From positions 1 through 32,360 of the forward strand of contig JALRBL010000055.1 of assembly GCA_023257795.1 (NCBI GenBank): DNA of 32,360 bases. The letters are read 5' to 3'. This DNA is from Gammaproteobacteria bacterium. Its GTDB lineage: Bacteria > Pseudomonadota > Gammaproteobacteria > Magnimaribacterales > D2472. The notes below the pieces were generated by a model that worked only from the letters and a program-made list of their open reading frames with translations, was not told the origin of the DNA and searched no databases. The translations under genes and the position numbers were made by a program. Of this stretch, positions 1 through 8,950 are shown one piece after another; the first letter of the stretch is position 1, and each line of letters begins with the position of its first letter.

Positions 1-108
1 ATAAGATAAGGAATTAGAAAAAAATAAATACTCAACATAAACAATAAATACTAAAAAATATAATGCTGTGTAGCGTTGCATCTTCCACAGAATCCTTCCT
101 AATTTCAT
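1..108 (-). CDS. sdhD: Succinate dehydrogenase membrane anchor subunit, N-terminal part
   Basis: Partial gene running off the left edge; only the first 36 codons are present. The ATG overlaps the sdhC stop as ATGA, the coupling expected of an sdhCDAB operon. The visible peptide begins MKLGRILWKMQRYTALYFLV: a short cytoplasmic stretch, a W..QR.TA motif typical of the SdhD family near the quinone site, then the start of the first membrane helix. The protein would anchor SdhAB in the inner membrane and, with SdhC, bind heme b and ubiquinone. Assignment rests on position after sdhC plus this motif; the rest of the gene is outside the window. Confidence 0.85.
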   Translation of the reverse strand, partial: MKLGRILWKMQRYTALYFLVFIVYVEYLFFSNSLSY

Positions 109-485
109 AGCAATACCCAAATTATTAACAAAGCATTAATAAAAAAGAGACCTAGAGTTATTTTTGCAGACCAAGTTGCACTCTTGATAGTGTCAGGTAA
201 AAAATGAAAGTCATGCAGTATATGTCGTAATCCTGAAAAGATATGAAATTGAAAAATAAAAACACAAAAAAGGACAAATGTCCTAAATAGGAAATCTGTC
301 TGAAAATTCTCGATGGTTAAATTGTAAGAAGATTCTGATGAAAGAAATAAATTTAGCAAGTATCCAGAAAAAGGAAGCACTATAAAGAATAATGCTACAC
401 CAGATATTCTATGTGTAATAGACATAAAAGCAGCTATCGGTAACCTAATTTTTAAAAGATTAATAAAAACGGGCTTAGTAGACAT
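105..485 (-). CDS. sdhC: Succinate dehydrogenase cytochrome b556 subunit
   Basis: 126 residues, the usual SdhC length. It is an inner-membrane anchor of complex II, carrying electrons from the SdhB Fe-S centres to ubiquinone. The signature SITHRISGVAL near residues 22-32 contains the Ser and Arg that contact quinone, and HIFSGLRHILHD near residue 81-92 contains the heme b axial His. Three hydrophobic helices are visible. It is first in the sdh operon: the next gene on the same strand upstream (der) ends 57 bases away, and the AT-rich gap between them is the likely promoter region. The stop overlaps the sdhD start. Confidence 0.95.
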   Translation of the reverse strand: MSTKPVFINLLKIRLPIAAFMSITHRISGVALFFIVLPFSGYLLNLFLSSESSYNLTIENFQTDFLFRTFVLFCVFIFQFHIFSGLRHILHDFHFLPDTIKSATWSAKITLGLFFINALLIIWVLL

Positions 486-503
486 TTGTCGATTTATAAT
501 GAT

Positions 504-525
504 AATTTATATTAGATTATAAATT
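504..525. promoter_or_regulatory. AT-only inverted repeat upstream of sdhC
   Basis: A perfect 8-base inverted repeat (AATTTATA, 6-base spacer, TATAAATT) lies about 20 bases before the sdhC ATG. It is directly visible but made only of A and T, in AT-rich DNA, so chance is a real possibility. Its position fits an operator or a promoter -10 region for sdhCDAB. No obvious -35 was seen. Confidence 0.3.
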
Positions 526-542
526 ATAACCATAAAAAAGTG

Positions 543-1928
543 TTACCTTTTCTTGGATTTAACATGACGCATCAATCTTTCTCTTTTCTTAATCTGTCTT
601 TCAGTTAGAACCTGTTTTTTATGTTGGAACGGATTATTTGATTTCTTAAATATTAGCTTTAATGTGACTCCCTGTAATTTAAGAGCTTTAATGAAGTTCT
701 TCTCCAAGAACCTTTTGAAATTACTTGGTGCGTTTGCATTAGAAATATTTCCATGCAAGATTAATGTAGTGGGATTATTGCCCCCAAAATTCACAAACTT
801 AATTTTTATTTCTCGCCCATTGATACCTGGAACGTTAATATTATTTAAAAAAGAATCTAATAGCTTATTAAGTTTTGGCGTTGAAAATGATTCATTAGCA
901 CGATAAAACAAATCTTTAATTGCATTTAGGGCTTTGCTTATTCCTTCTTTCTTTAATGCAGAAATTCCAACTAGCTCAATATTTTCAAAAATGGGATGTT
1001 CAAATTCTTTCCTTTTAAAAAATTCTTTTATTTCTAAAGGGTTAAGAAGGTCAAATTTGTTAAGAAATATGACGCATGGCTTTCCTGTTTGCTTTACAAG
1101 GTTAATTATTCTTATGTCTTGATCCACTACTCCCTCTTTAGCATCAATAATCACAGCTGCAACATCAGCAATCTCTACAGCTTGGATTGCCTTAACAAAA
1201 GAAAAATACTCTACTTTCTCTGTTTTTTTATTTCTCTTTCTAATTCCTGCTGTATCAATAAGGCTAAATTGTTGATCCTTATAATTAAATGCTACTTCGA
1301 TAGAATCAATGGTTGTGCCAGCAACTTCAGAAGTAATTAACTTATTTTCTCTAAGAATAGTATTTGCAAGTGTTGATTTACCTGCATTAGGCCTTCCAAT
1401 CAAAGCAAATTTTAAGTTTTTGTTATCAACCTCTTGCTCTAAATTTGGAGCATTATCATAAATTAGATCTTTTACCTCATCTAAATTGATAGAGTGCTCT
1501 GCACTAATGCTAAGAAAATCATAGATGCCGTTTTTGGCAAGATCGTCAATAGCGTTTCTTTTTTTTATGTCAGCTTTATTGAGTAATACAAAAAAAGGCT
1601 TATTCAACTTTCTAATGCCTTGCAAAATACTCAGGTCATAAGAATCTAAGTATTCAGAGCCATCCAATATAAATAAAATGATGGAAGATTCTTCAGCTGC
1701 CTGCCAAGCTTGTTGAGAAACCTTATCAGATAATTCATTAATATCACCGATCCCGCCTGTATCAACTAAAAAATATTTTTTATTTTTGATGGATAAAAAA
1801 CTGTAATTTCTATCCCTTGTTAACCCTGGAAAATCTGAAACAATAGATTTTCTTGAACTTGTTAATTTATTAAATAAGGAAGATTTTCCTACGTTGGGTT
1901 TACCAAGGATTGCAATTGATTCCAGCAT
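543..1928 (-). CDS. der: Ribosome-assembly GTPase Der (EngA)
   Basis: 461 residues with two tandem GTPase domains followed by a KH-like domain, the arrangement unique to Der. Domain 1 has P-loop GKPNVGKSS (9-17), DTGG (56-59) and NKAD (117-120). Domain 2 has GRPNAGKST (178-186), DTAG (225-228) and NKFD (290-293). A basic C-terminal tail follows. Der acts on the 50S subunit during late assembly. It is slightly shorter than the E. coli protein (about 490) and is the last gene of the long isc-to-der run, 13 bases after bamB, as in Pseudomonas and E. coli. Confidence 0.97.
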   Translation of the reverse strand: MLESIAILGKPNVGKSSLFNKLTSSRKSIVSDFPGLTRDRNYSFLSIKNKKYFLVDTGGIGDINELSDKVSQQAWQAAEESSIILFILDGSEYLDSYDLSILQGIRKLNKPFFVLLNKADIKKRNAIDDLAKNGIYDFLSISAEHSINLDEVKDLIYDNAPNLEQEVDNKNLKFALIGRPNAGKSTLANTILRENKLITSEVAGTTIDSIEVAFNYKDQQFSLIDTAGIRKRNKKTEKVEYFSFVKAIQAVEIADVAAVIIDAKEGVVDQDIRIINLVKQTGKPCVIFLNKFDLLNPLEIKEFFKRKEFEHPIFENIELVGISALKKEGISKALNAIKDLFYRANESFSTPKLNKLLDSFLNNINVPGINGREIKIKFVNFGGNNPTTLILHGNISNANAPSNFKRFLEKNFIKALKLQGVTLKLIFKKSNNPFQHKKQVLTERQIKKRERLMRHVKSKKR

Positions 1929-1941
1929 GATCTGTGCATTT

Positions 1942-3081
1942 CTAGTTGATAGATACTATAGAGAGATCTTCATCAACAATAAAAACTGAATCGCCACGGT
2001 TTGAAATACTCTTAATAGCACTACTTGAAACTTTTTTTCTGCCCAGCGTGACTCCGTTAAGGGGATCAATAATATGCAGATACCCATCAAAATCGCCAAC
2101 TAAAATATTCCCATTAAGCTCAACTGCATTACTCAAACCTCTTCTGAGGTAGTCTTCGTTGAGCCAGGATTGTTGTAATGTTCTGTTTGAAAATGATAAC
2201 AAGGAGCCATTATCTTGAACAATTACAATCATATTGTTTATGACCAATGGAGAAAAAAGACTAGATGCTTCTGCAGCCCAAACTTGTCTTTGTTGCGCCA
2301 GGTCATAAATTGAGATATTGCCTTGATAATTAGTTGCATACATCAAAGAATCAATAATTATTGGTTTAGAGTGAGAATCTATAAGGTTTTCTAATTCAGA
2401 GGCGCCTTTTATATAGGAAATAGGAGCATCCCAAATTAGAAATCCAGTATTAAGCTGAAAAACACCAATCCTTCCATTATCAAAAGTGGAAATAACATTT
2501 CCTTGAGACAAAAGGGGAGAACTAGTTCCTCGAACAGTGAGTGGAGGTAATTGGGATCTAAAAGACCAAACACGCTCTCCTGTCCCAAGACTATAGGCTT
2601 GCAATTCTCCACCCGAAGTTCTTGTAACTACATAGCGAGCATCGATTACAGGATTTGCAAGGACTTCTGAACCTGTATTAGTAACCCAATCAATTGATTG
2701 GCTTTCAATATCAAATAAGTACAGGTTGCCTTGAATATCTGAGAAGGTTAGTTTCCCAAAACCATAAGCTACGCCAACAGATATTTGAAGATCTAATTTC
2801 TTTTCCCAATTAATCTTGCCAGAAGACCGATCAAGAGATTTTACAATCCCTTCCTGATCTACAAAAAATATGTCTTGACCTTGAAATGCGGGTTCAAAAG
2901 CTCCAAGATAATTTGTTCCCTTGGCGCTACGTTTCCAATTTACGGATAATTCAACCTTATTTTCAATTTTGAATAATTCCTTGGGAGACTCAAGATCCTC
3001 TTCATCACTAGACCAAAAATTTAAAGTAGAACAACTTGTGATAGAAAATACTAAAAAGATTACTAAATAATTCTGCTTCAT
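1942..3081 (-). CDS. bamB: Outer membrane protein assembly lipoprotein BamB
   Basis: 379-residue lipoprotein with a short signal peptide and lipobox SITSC (cleavage before about Cys17), followed by repeated PQQ-type beta-propeller blades (recurring patterns such as VDQEGIVKSLDRSSGKINW and VQDNGSLLSF). BamB is the propeller subunit of the BAM complex at the inner face of the outer membrane and assists BamA in folding beta-barrels. It starts within the yfgM stop (4-base overlap), implying translational coupling, and is followed by der, the standard gammaproteobacterial order. Confidence 0.95.
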   Translation of the reverse strand: MKQNYLVIFLVFSITSCSTLNFWSSDEEDLESPKELFKIENKVELSVNWKRSAKGTNYLGAFEPAFQGQDIFFVDQEGIVKSLDRSSGKINWEKKLDLQISVGVAYGFGKLTFSDIQGNLYLFDIESQSIDWVTNTGSEVLANPVIDARYVVTRTSGGELQAYSLGTGERVWSFRSQLPPLTVRGTSSPLLSQGNVISTFDNGRIGVFQLNTGFLIWDAPISYIKGASELENLIDSHSKPIIIDSLMYATNYQGNISIYDLAQQRQVWAAEASSLFSPLVINNMIVIVQDNGSLLSFSNRTLQQSWLNEDYLRRGLSNAVELNGNILVGDFDGYLHIIDPLNGVTLGRKKVSSSAIKSISNRGDSVFIVDEDLSIVSIN

Positions 3082-3719
3082 TTAGAGTTATTAAGTAACG
3101 AAATTTTAGATTGGAGCATGACCTTAACTTCCTCGCTTTGCTCCATATCCAATGCTTTAGAGTAACTTGATGTTGCAGCATCATTACTCCCTAAACCTGC
3201 CTGTGCATCACCCATGATTTCTAGCACAAGTGAATCATTTAGATTGCTAAGTCCTTGGAGTGCAGTAAGCGCGGCATCAAAATTATTTAAGGAATTTTCT
3301 ATCTGAGCAACATTAATTCTAGCCATGCTATTAAATAAATCATCTCCAAATATTCCATCTGTTTTTTTTATAATTTCGTAGTAAACCTCCAAAGCTTTTT
3401 TAAGATCTTGATGATCTCTTAAATGTCTTGCTTTTAAGATTAAGGAAAGTTTAGCAAATCCTGTATTTCCATATTCCGTTTCTAGTTTCTCATGCAAAGC
3501 ATCCAATAATGCTTCATCCTTCTCTTCAATTGCATATTTACTTGAAAGTTGAACAAACAAATCCGCAGCTTCGGAATTTTTATCAGCTTTAGAATTCAAA
3601 TAAAAGCTATAACCAATAGCACCAATAAGGCATAGGACTGCAGCAGCTACTATTATTAACTTGTAATCGTTCAAAAAATTAAAGAACGAGTTTGATAAAT
3701 CTTCTGAGGTATTATTCAC
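3078..3719 (-). CDS. yfgM: YfgM family, periplasmic TPR protein (ancillary Sec translocon subunit)
   Basis: 213 residues with one membrane helix near residues 20-40 and a periplasmic C-terminal part built of TPR-like helices (Ala/Leu-rich repeats from about residue 85 onward). YfgM in E. coli associates with SecYEG and periplasmic chaperones. The family assignment rests on topology, TPR character and exact position between hisS and bamB. The gene begins 8 bases after hisS and overlaps bamB by 4 bases. Confidence 0.88.
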   Translation of the reverse strand: MNNTSEDLSNSFFNFLNDYKLIIVAAAVLCLIGAIGYSFYLNSKADKNSEAADLFVQLSSKYAIEEKDEALLDALHEKLETEYGNTGFAKLSLILKARHLRDHQDLKKALEVYYEIIKKTDGIFGDDLFNSMARINVAQIENSLNNFDAALTALQGLSNLNDSLVLEIMGDAQAGLGSNDAATSSYSKALDMEQSEEVKVMLQSKISLLNNSK

Positions 3720-3727
3720 TTCTACTC

Positions 3728-4975
3728 CTAAAGCTGATGTATTTTGCCTATTATTTCTTCTAATGTCACAAATTCTTGAGAGCTTTCATTAAGATCTTTC
3801 CAAATAAATTTTTTATTTGTCATTTCTCCATCTCCAATGATCAAAGCAAAATCTCCACCAAGCTTATTTGCTTTTCTTAGTTGGGATTTTAAACTTGCAT
3901 CTGTAAGAATTGATTCTACGATAATATTTTTTGAGGCTTCCCTTATTTTAGAGGCTATATTATAAGCATGATGCCTATCAGATCCAGTCAGATTAATGAA
4001 TATAACTTTTTTCTTATAACTATAAACTGGCTCAAAGAGATTTAACACTCTATCTAGACCTACCGCAAAACCAATTGCGCTTTGAGGCCTTCCACCAAGC
4101 TCAGAAATTAGATTATCGTATCTTCCTCCTCCAATGAATGAGTCTTGCGCTCCTAACTCGTTTGAAACTACTTCGAAAACTAATCCAGTATAGTAATCAA
4201 GTCCACGAACAAGTTTGTGATTGATTTTTATAGCATTTTTACTTCCAAATGAAGCTATAAGACTGTCAAGAAGATCTAGGTGCTGATTTGCAAGAAAATC
4301 TTGGTATTGCGGTAGATCACTTAATGCCAAAATGTCTTTTGCAGACTCATCCTTAGAATCTAAAATTCTTAAAGGGTTAGAGTCTAAGCGCTTCTGATCA
4401 ATTTCACTAAGTGAATCTTTGTAATCCAAAAGAAATTCCTTTAGGGCTCGGCAGTATTCTTGTTTTACATCATTGGTGCCAAGATGATTGATATTGATTA
4501 CTGCCTTTTTTGATATTTTAAGTCCTTCAAGTAAATCAGAAATAATTGAAATGATTTCAATATCTGCGTCGCCTTCAGGAAAACCTATATATTCCACTCC
4601 AAGTTGGTGAAATTGTCTAAATCTGCCTTTTTGTGGCCTTTCATACCTAAACATTGGCCCAACATAAAATGCCTTTTGACTTTCATGCTCTATCTTTTTC
4701 TCAATAACACTTCTTATAAAGCCTGCGGTTCCTTCTGGTCTTAAAGCTATATGCTCACCATTTCTATCTTCAAAGGAGTAAAGTTCTTTATTAACTATGT
4801 CTGATGCATCGCCCACAGTCCTTACAAAAAGGTTAAGATTCTCAAGAATTGGATTTTGTACTTCCCCAATTCCGTATTGATCTAGAACGGTTTGAAGGAT
4901 CGATCTCAGTGCACGCCATCTTTTGGAATCATCTTGAAAGATATCTTGCATACCTCGTAAAGAATGAAATTTCAT
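3728..4975 (-). CDS. hisS: Histidyl-tRNA synthetase
   Basis: 415-residue class II synthetase that charges tRNA-His. Motif 2 is visible as FRYERPQKGRFRQFHQ, the histidine-specific motif as LVRGLDYYTGLVFEV, and motif 3 as SAIGFAVGLDRVL. The C-terminal part, about residue 325 onward, is the anticodon-binding domain. The start MKFHSLRGMQDIF aligns with the family start and overlaps the ispG stop by 4 bases. Length is normal. Confidence 0.97.
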   Translation of the reverse strand: MKFHSLRGMQDIFQDDSKRWRALRSILQTVLDQYGIGEVQNPILENLNLFVRTVGDASDIVNKELYSFEDRNGEHIALRPEGTAGFIRSVIEKKIEHESQKAFYVGPMFRYERPQKGRFRQFHQLGVEYIGFPEGDADIEIISIISDLLEGLKISKKAVININHLGTNDVKQEYCRALKEFLLDYKDSLSEIDQKRLDSNPLRILDSKDESAKDILALSDLPQYQDFLANQHLDLLDSLIASFGSKNAIKINHKLVRGLDYYTGLVFEVVSNELGAQDSFIGGGRYDNLISELGGRPQSAIGFAVGLDRVLNLFEPVYSYKKKVIFINLTGSDRHHAYNIASKIREASKNIIVESILTDASLKSQLRKANKLGGDFALIIGDGEMTNKKFIWKDLNESSQEFVTLEEIIGKIHQL

Positions 4976-6075
4976 ATGTTGCTCACTGGAATTTGTTTAG
5001 CCTTTGCAGAAATCTTATTTCGAATTTGTGCCTCAAACTCACTAATCATTTCTTCGTTAGTAATCTTTTTAAATGGTTTGCCATCTACATACATTAGATT
5101 TAAAGGATTGGCTCCAGTAATACCTACAGCAGCACCCTTGGATTCTCCTGGTCCATTTACGTAACAACCAATTATCGCAACTTCTATATCATCTGAGATA
5201 TCTTCGAGTCGTGCCTCAAGCTCATTAGTAACCCCAACAACATCAAAGTTTTGTCTAGAGCAGCTTGGGCATGCAATTATTTTCACTCCCCTACTTCTAA
5301 GACCAAGGCTTTTCAATATATCCCATCCTGCCTTAACTTCGTGAACTGGATCAGCTGCCAAAGAAATTCGGATAGTATCGCCAATTCCTTCAGAAAGAAG
5401 TAATCCGATACCAATTGATGACTTTATTGATCCTGATCTTAATGTTCCAGATTCAGTAATCCCAAGATGAAGGGGTTGGTCAATTTTTTTTGCAATCTTT
5501 CTATAGCTCTCAACAGTCATTGGAATATTGGATGCTTTGAGACTTAACTTAAAGTTTGTGAAATCATTTGCATATAAAATATCCACATGGCGCATTGCTG
5601 ATTCAACAAGAGCATCTGAATTTGGTTCACCATATTTTCTCTGGAGCTCTTTTTCTAAAGAACCAGCATTAACACCAACTCTAATTGGGACGCCATTATC
5701 TTTAGCAGCTTTTATTACCTCTCTTACTTTTTCATCCTTGCCAATATTTCCAGGATTAATGCGAAGACAGTCAGCGCTATCTGCAACCATTAGAGCAATC
5801 TTGTAATCAAAATGTATATCAGCGATTAATGGAATGGTTGCTTCCTTTCTAATCTTTTTAAAAGCGGTTGCAGAAGCTTTGTCAGGTACTGAAACTCTTA
5901 CGATATCCGCTCCTGCAGCTTGCAATTCTTGAATTTGTTTTAATGTAGCAGAGATATCCTCTGTGGAGGTATTTGTCATTGATTGAACAGATATCGGTGA
6001 GTTTCCACCTACGGGCACATCGCCAACTTTTATCTGAAGTGAATTTCTTCTTTTTGCTACTATGTTATCAATCAT
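4972..6075 (-). CDS. ispG: 4-hydroxy-3-methylbut-2-enyl-diphosphate synthase (IspG/GcpE)
   Basis: 367 residues. Catalyses the reductive conversion of MEcPP to HMBPP in the MEP isoprenoid pathway using a [4Fe-4S] cluster. An N-terminal TIM-barrel region (for example the SVQSMTNTST and IPLIADIHFDY stretches) is followed by cluster ligands Cys269, Cys272 and Cys304 with Glu311 (ACPSCSRQ and GCYVNGPGE), matching the known ligand pattern of the E. coli enzyme. It overlaps rodZ by 8 bases and hisS by 4. As an Fe-S client it sits downstream of the isc genes on the same strand. Confidence 0.97.
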   Translation of the reverse strand: MIDNIVAKRRNSLQIKVGDVPVGGNSPISVQSMTNTSTEDISATLKQIQELQAAGADIVRVSVPDKASATAFKKIRKEATIPLIADIHFDYKIALMVADSADCLRINPGNIGKDEKVREVIKAAKDNGVPIRVGVNAGSLEKELQRKYGEPNSDALVESAMRHVDILYANDFTNFKLSLKASNIPMTVESYRKIAKKIDQPLHLGITESGTLRSGSIKSSIGIGLLLSEGIGDTIRISLAADPVHEVKAGWDILKSLGLRSRGVKIIACPSCSRQNFDVVGVTNELEARLEDISDDIEVAIIGCYVNGPGESKGAAVGITGANPLNLMYVDGKPFKKITNEEMISEFEAQIRNKISAKAKQIPVSNI

Positions 6076-6874
6076 TAAAATTCAGTACGCTAACATTTTT
6101 GATGTTTGCAATGCTATCCAAGTCTATTTTATCACCCTGATAATATAATTCTGTATTTTTCGAATTCCCGATCACTATTCTGAAAGGTTTCTCAATTTTG
6201 ATTTCAAATGAAGAGCCTTCTTGAAATAACTCATAAACTAGCCTTTTATCAAATTGATAAATTTCTACCCAAGATTGACCAAGAAAATCAATCTTCAATC
6301 TTGATTTGGTTTCATTAAAATATTTGGGTTCTTCTAGAGCTTTACTAAACTCAAAATTACTATCTGGCATAAATTCCATTGTATTTTTTAAATCATCTAT
6401 TGCCTGATCTTTTTGGTAGCTTGATGAAGAATTCATATCAGCCAAAACTACTTCTTTCAAGATATTGCTCTCGTTTGGATCTAATTCAGGCTTAGCTTTA
6501 TTAATGGGGTTATAAGAAAAAATAATAATAGCTAAAAAAATGACTCCGGCTATAAGTCCCAAGTATATATTTAAGTTGCGAATGTTGGTTTTGAGGAAAA
6601 GATAATTTTTTGATTCTACTTCTTTTGATCTTGGTCCACTGATTTCTTGGGGTTTTATGGGAAAATCAATTTCTAAATCAAGAAAGTTTGCGTATTTCTT
6701 AAAATAAGCTCTAGCAAATGCTTCTGCAGGAAATACTGAAAAATCACCCGATTCTATTGCCTCAATGTAGGAAGTATTTATACGAGTTATGGAAGTTACT
6801 AAATCAATCGAAATATTTTTAGACTTCCTTTGATCTTTAAATTTTTTTCCAATTTCTGCAAAGGAGCTCATCAA
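6068..6874 (-). CDS. rodZ: Cytoskeletal membrane protein RodZ
   Basis: 268 residues. An N-terminal helix-turn-helix of the RodZ/HTH_25 type (about residues 5-75, including IGKKFKDQRKSKNISIDLV and the AEAFARAYFKKYANFL motif) is followed by one membrane helix (about 98-122) and a periplasmic beta-rich domain of the DUF4115 type. RodZ links MreB to the cell-wall elongation machinery. It is shorter than E. coli RodZ (about 337), mainly in the periplasmic linker. The start lies one base after the rlmN stop; in Pseudomonas and E. coli, pilF or other genes can occupy this junction. Confidence 0.88.
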   Translation of the reverse strand: MMSSFAEIGKKFKDQRKSKNISIDLVTSITRINTSYIEAIESGDFSVFPAEAFARAYFKKYANFLDLEIDFPIKPQEISGPRSKEVESKNYLFLKTNIRNLNIYLGLIAGVIFLAIIIFSYNPINKAKPELDPNESNILKEVVLADMNSSSSYQKDQAIDDLKNTMEFMPDSNFEFSKALEEPKYFNETKSRLKIDFLGQSWVEIYQFDKRLVYELFQEGSSFEIKIEKPFRIVIGNSKNTELYYQGDKIDLDSIANIKNVSVLNFND

Positions 6875-7963
6875 TCAGATTTCTAAGACTGAAATTTTAC
6901 TTGCTTTTCCCTTAATTGCATTTAATAAATGACCGGATAATTGTCCGCATGCACCATCAACAGCATCACCACGAGTTGTTCTAACAGTGGTTATATATTT
7001 TTTAGCAATAAGGTAATCCTTGAACTGTTGAATAGCATGATCAGAAGAACGTTTATGAGGATTGCCGTCAAAAGGATTAAAGGGAATTAAATTTATCTTA
7101 CACTTAAGATTTGCCAATAATTTACCTAACTGTTTTGCATATTCAAGAGAGTCATTGATGCCATCAAGCATGACATACTCCACGGTAATATTAGCCCTTG
7201 CAGACTGGTCTTTAAGATAACACTTCAATGCAGGCAATAGCTGCTCTAAAGGATATTTTTTATTTATAGGCACTAGTTCGTCTCTCAATTTATTATTTGG
7301 AGCATGCAAGGAGATAGCTAATGAAACATCAGTTTTCTCAGATAATTTAATTATTTCAGGAACTATCCCAGAAGTGCTCAAGGTTATTTTTCTTTTAGAT
7401 AGTCCATAAGCATTTTGATCCAAAAAAACTTCTATAGCTTTGATGACATTATGGGTATTCTGCAACGGTTCACCCATTCCCATAAATACTATATTTGAAA
7501 TACGAGAAAGCGCTTGGTTATGAAAATTTGCTAGCCAAAGCTGTCCAATAATCTCAGCAGATGTAAGATTTCGTTCAAGACCTTGCGCTCCCGTAGCACA
7601 AAAACTGCACTGCAAAGCACATCCTGCCTGTGATGAAATGCACAAGGTAACTCTTTTTGCTTCTGGAATCCTTACCATTTCTACAAAGGAACCAGAATCT
7701 AATTTAATTAGATATTTTAAAGTTCCATCAGGAGACTTAATAACTTCTTCAACACTCGGTGGTTTTAAAACTGCTATAGAATCTAGTTTATCTCGAAGCT
7801 GTTCACTAAAAACAGTCATCGAGCGAAAATCCATACAGCCTCTTTGGTGAATCCAAGTAAATAACTGATTTGCACGAAAAGGCTTTTCACCTATCTCGGC
7901 AAAAAAATTCTTGAGTTCTGTATGAGTAAAACCTAGGAGGTTAACTTTAGCTTGGTCACTCAA
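6875..7963 (-). CDS. rlmN: Dual-specificity 23S rRNA/tRNA adenine-C2 methyltransferase RlmN
   Basis: 362-residue radical-SAM enzyme that methylates C2 of A2503 in 23S rRNA and of A37 in some tRNAs. The CxxxCxxC cluster motif is at Cys115, Cys119 and Cys122 ([13 protein letters not shown]). The methyl-carrying cysteine is near position 339 in the [11 protein letters not shown] motif. The SAM-binding GMGEPLQN motif is also present. It overlaps ndk by 4 bases. It requires a [4Fe-4S] cluster and is encoded in the same run as the Isc system. Confidence 0.97.
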   Translation of the reverse strand: MSDQAKVNLLGFTHTELKNFFAEIGEKPFRANQLFTWIHQRGCMDFRSMTVFSEQLRDKLDSIAVLKPPSVEEVIKSPDGTLKYLIKLDSGSFVEMVRIPEAKRVTLCISSQAGCALQCSFCATGAQGLERNLTSAEIIGQLWLANFHNQALSRISNIVFMGMGEPLQNTHNVIKAIEVFLDQNAYGLSKRKITLSTSGIVPEIIKLSEKTDVSLAISLHAPNNKLRDELVPINKKYPLEQLLPALKCYLKDQSARANITVEYVMLDGINDSLEYAKQLGKLLANLKCKINLIPFNPFDGNPHKRSSDHAIQQFKDYLIAKKYITTVRTTRGDAVDGACGQLSGHLLNAIKGKASKISVLEI

Positions 7964-8379
7964 CTACAAATTTCTTCAGTAGAAAAAAAATAAGAGATCT
8001 CTCTTGCTGCACTCTGCAGAGAATCTGAACCATGGACTGCATTGGCGTCAATCGACTCTGCAAAATCTGCTCTTATGGTGCCTGGCTCAGCTTCTTTTGG
8101 GTTTGTTGCGCCCATCAATTTTCTATTAAGTGCAACAGCGCCATCTCCTTCTAAGACCTGAACAAGTACAGGAGCTGAAGTCATGTAGTCGATTAAATTG
8201 TTATAGAATGGTTTGCCTTCATGCTCTGCATAAAACCCGCCTGCCTGTTCTCTTGATAATTTAATCATTTTGGCCGCAACAACCTTGAGGCCATTCTTTT
8301 CAAATCTTGAAATAATTTCACCTACTACATTCCTCGAAGTTGCATCTGGTTTAATAATTGAAAGTGTTTTTTCTATCAT
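7960..8379 (-). CDS. ndk: Nucleoside diphosphate kinase
   Basis: 139 residues. Transfers gamma-phosphate between nucleoside triphosphates and diphosphates through a phospho-histidine. The catalytic His lies in the NAVHGSDS motif near residue 117, and the start [13 protein letters not shown] is canonical. Its ribosome binding site lies inside a small hairpin (8386-8400). It sits between iscX and rlmN as in Pseudomonas. Confidence 0.97.
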   Translation of the reverse strand: MIEKTLSIIKPDATSRNVVGEIISRFEKNGLKVVAAKMIKLSREQAGGFYAEHEGKPFYNNLIDYMTSAPVLVQVLEGDGAVALNRKLMGATNPKEAEPGTIRADFAESIDANAVHGSDSLQSAAREISYFFSTEEICS

Positions 8380-8385
8380 GATATA

Positions 8386-8400
8386 GCCTCTTAAAAAGGC
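8386..8400 (-). promoter_or_regulatory. Small hairpin containing the ndk ribosome binding site
   Basis: On the minus strand the sequence GCCTTTTTAAGAGGC ends 6 bases before the ndk ATG. It can fold into about six pairs (one G-T wobble) with a 3-base loop, and the AAGAGG Shine-Dalgarno lies in the 3' arm. Visible in sequence. Whether it tunes ndk translation or acts as a weak iscX/ndk processing site is inference. It lacks the U tract of a terminator. Confidence 0.35.
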
Positions 8401-8415
8401 AGTATTATAGTTAAC

Positions 8416-8613
8416 TTATTGATATTCTTCTATCCATGCCGTCTGGATAGCTTCTAATATTTTTTCATTTGATTTGTTTGGTTCATCATTAAAGTTTGCA
8501 AGATGGATTACTTTTGAATGCAAGTCTGGAAAACTTATCCATTGAGGATCAATTTCGGGATAAAGATCGGCCAATTGCACTGCTATCTCAAATACGTCTG
8601 TCCAGAGCATCAA
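8416..8613 (-). CDS. iscX: Fe-S cluster assembly protein IscX
   Basis: 65-residue acidic protein, the normal length of the IscX/YfhJ family, with the expected WTDVFEIAVQLADLYPEIDP and ILEAIQTAWIEEYQ segments. IscX binds IscS and modulates cluster assembly, and has been proposed to be an iron-dependent regulator. It is the last of the isc genes here, overlapping fdx by 4 bases. Its retention alongside fdx, while hscBA are missing, is notable. Confidence 0.95.
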   Translation of the reverse strand: MMLWTDVFEIAVQLADLYPEIDPQWISFPDLHSKVIHLANFNDEPNKSNEKILEAIQTAWIEEYQ

Positions 8614-8948
8614 TGATTCTCAGAAACTTGATTAATAGTATACTTTGGCAATTCAACAACCAAGTCTTTATCTCCGGGATATGCTTGGCAGCTTAAACGT
8701 GATAGAGGCTCTAATCCCCATGCCTTATCTAACAGATCTTCCTCATCATCAGTACTTTCGTTAAGGGAACTAAAGCCTTCTCTAACAATAATATGGCAAG
8801 TGGTGCATGCACAAGACATTTCACAAGCATGCTCAATGACCAGACCATTTTTCAGAGCTGCCTCACAAATTGATTCATCTTTAGAAATATTAAACTCAGC
8901 ACCTTCTGGACAAATAACTTCGTGAGGTAGAAATTTAACTTTTGGCAT
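8610..8948 (-). CDS. fdx: Isc-type [2Fe-2S] ferredoxin
   Basis: 112 residues, closely matching E. coli Fdx. The adrenodoxin-type ligand pattern is complete: HACEMSCACTTCHIIVREG supplies the cluster Cys residues and RLSCQA supplies the last. The conserved LDKAWGLEP stretch is also present. Fdx provides electrons to IscS/IscU during cluster assembly. Only 2 bases separate it from iscA, so the hscB and hscA genes that normally lie between them are not here. Confidence 0.97.
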   Translation of the reverse strand: MPKVKFLPHEVICPEGAEFNISKDESICEAALKNGLVIEHACEMSCACTTCHIIVREGFSSLNESTDDEEDLLDKAWGLEPLSRLSCQAYPGDKDLVVELPKYTINQVSENH

Positions 8949-8950
8949 TG

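Noticed and set aside
664-1340. Plus-strand open frames opposite der
   Set aside because: Shadow frames of a conserved GTPase gene; no start signals and no family resemblance.
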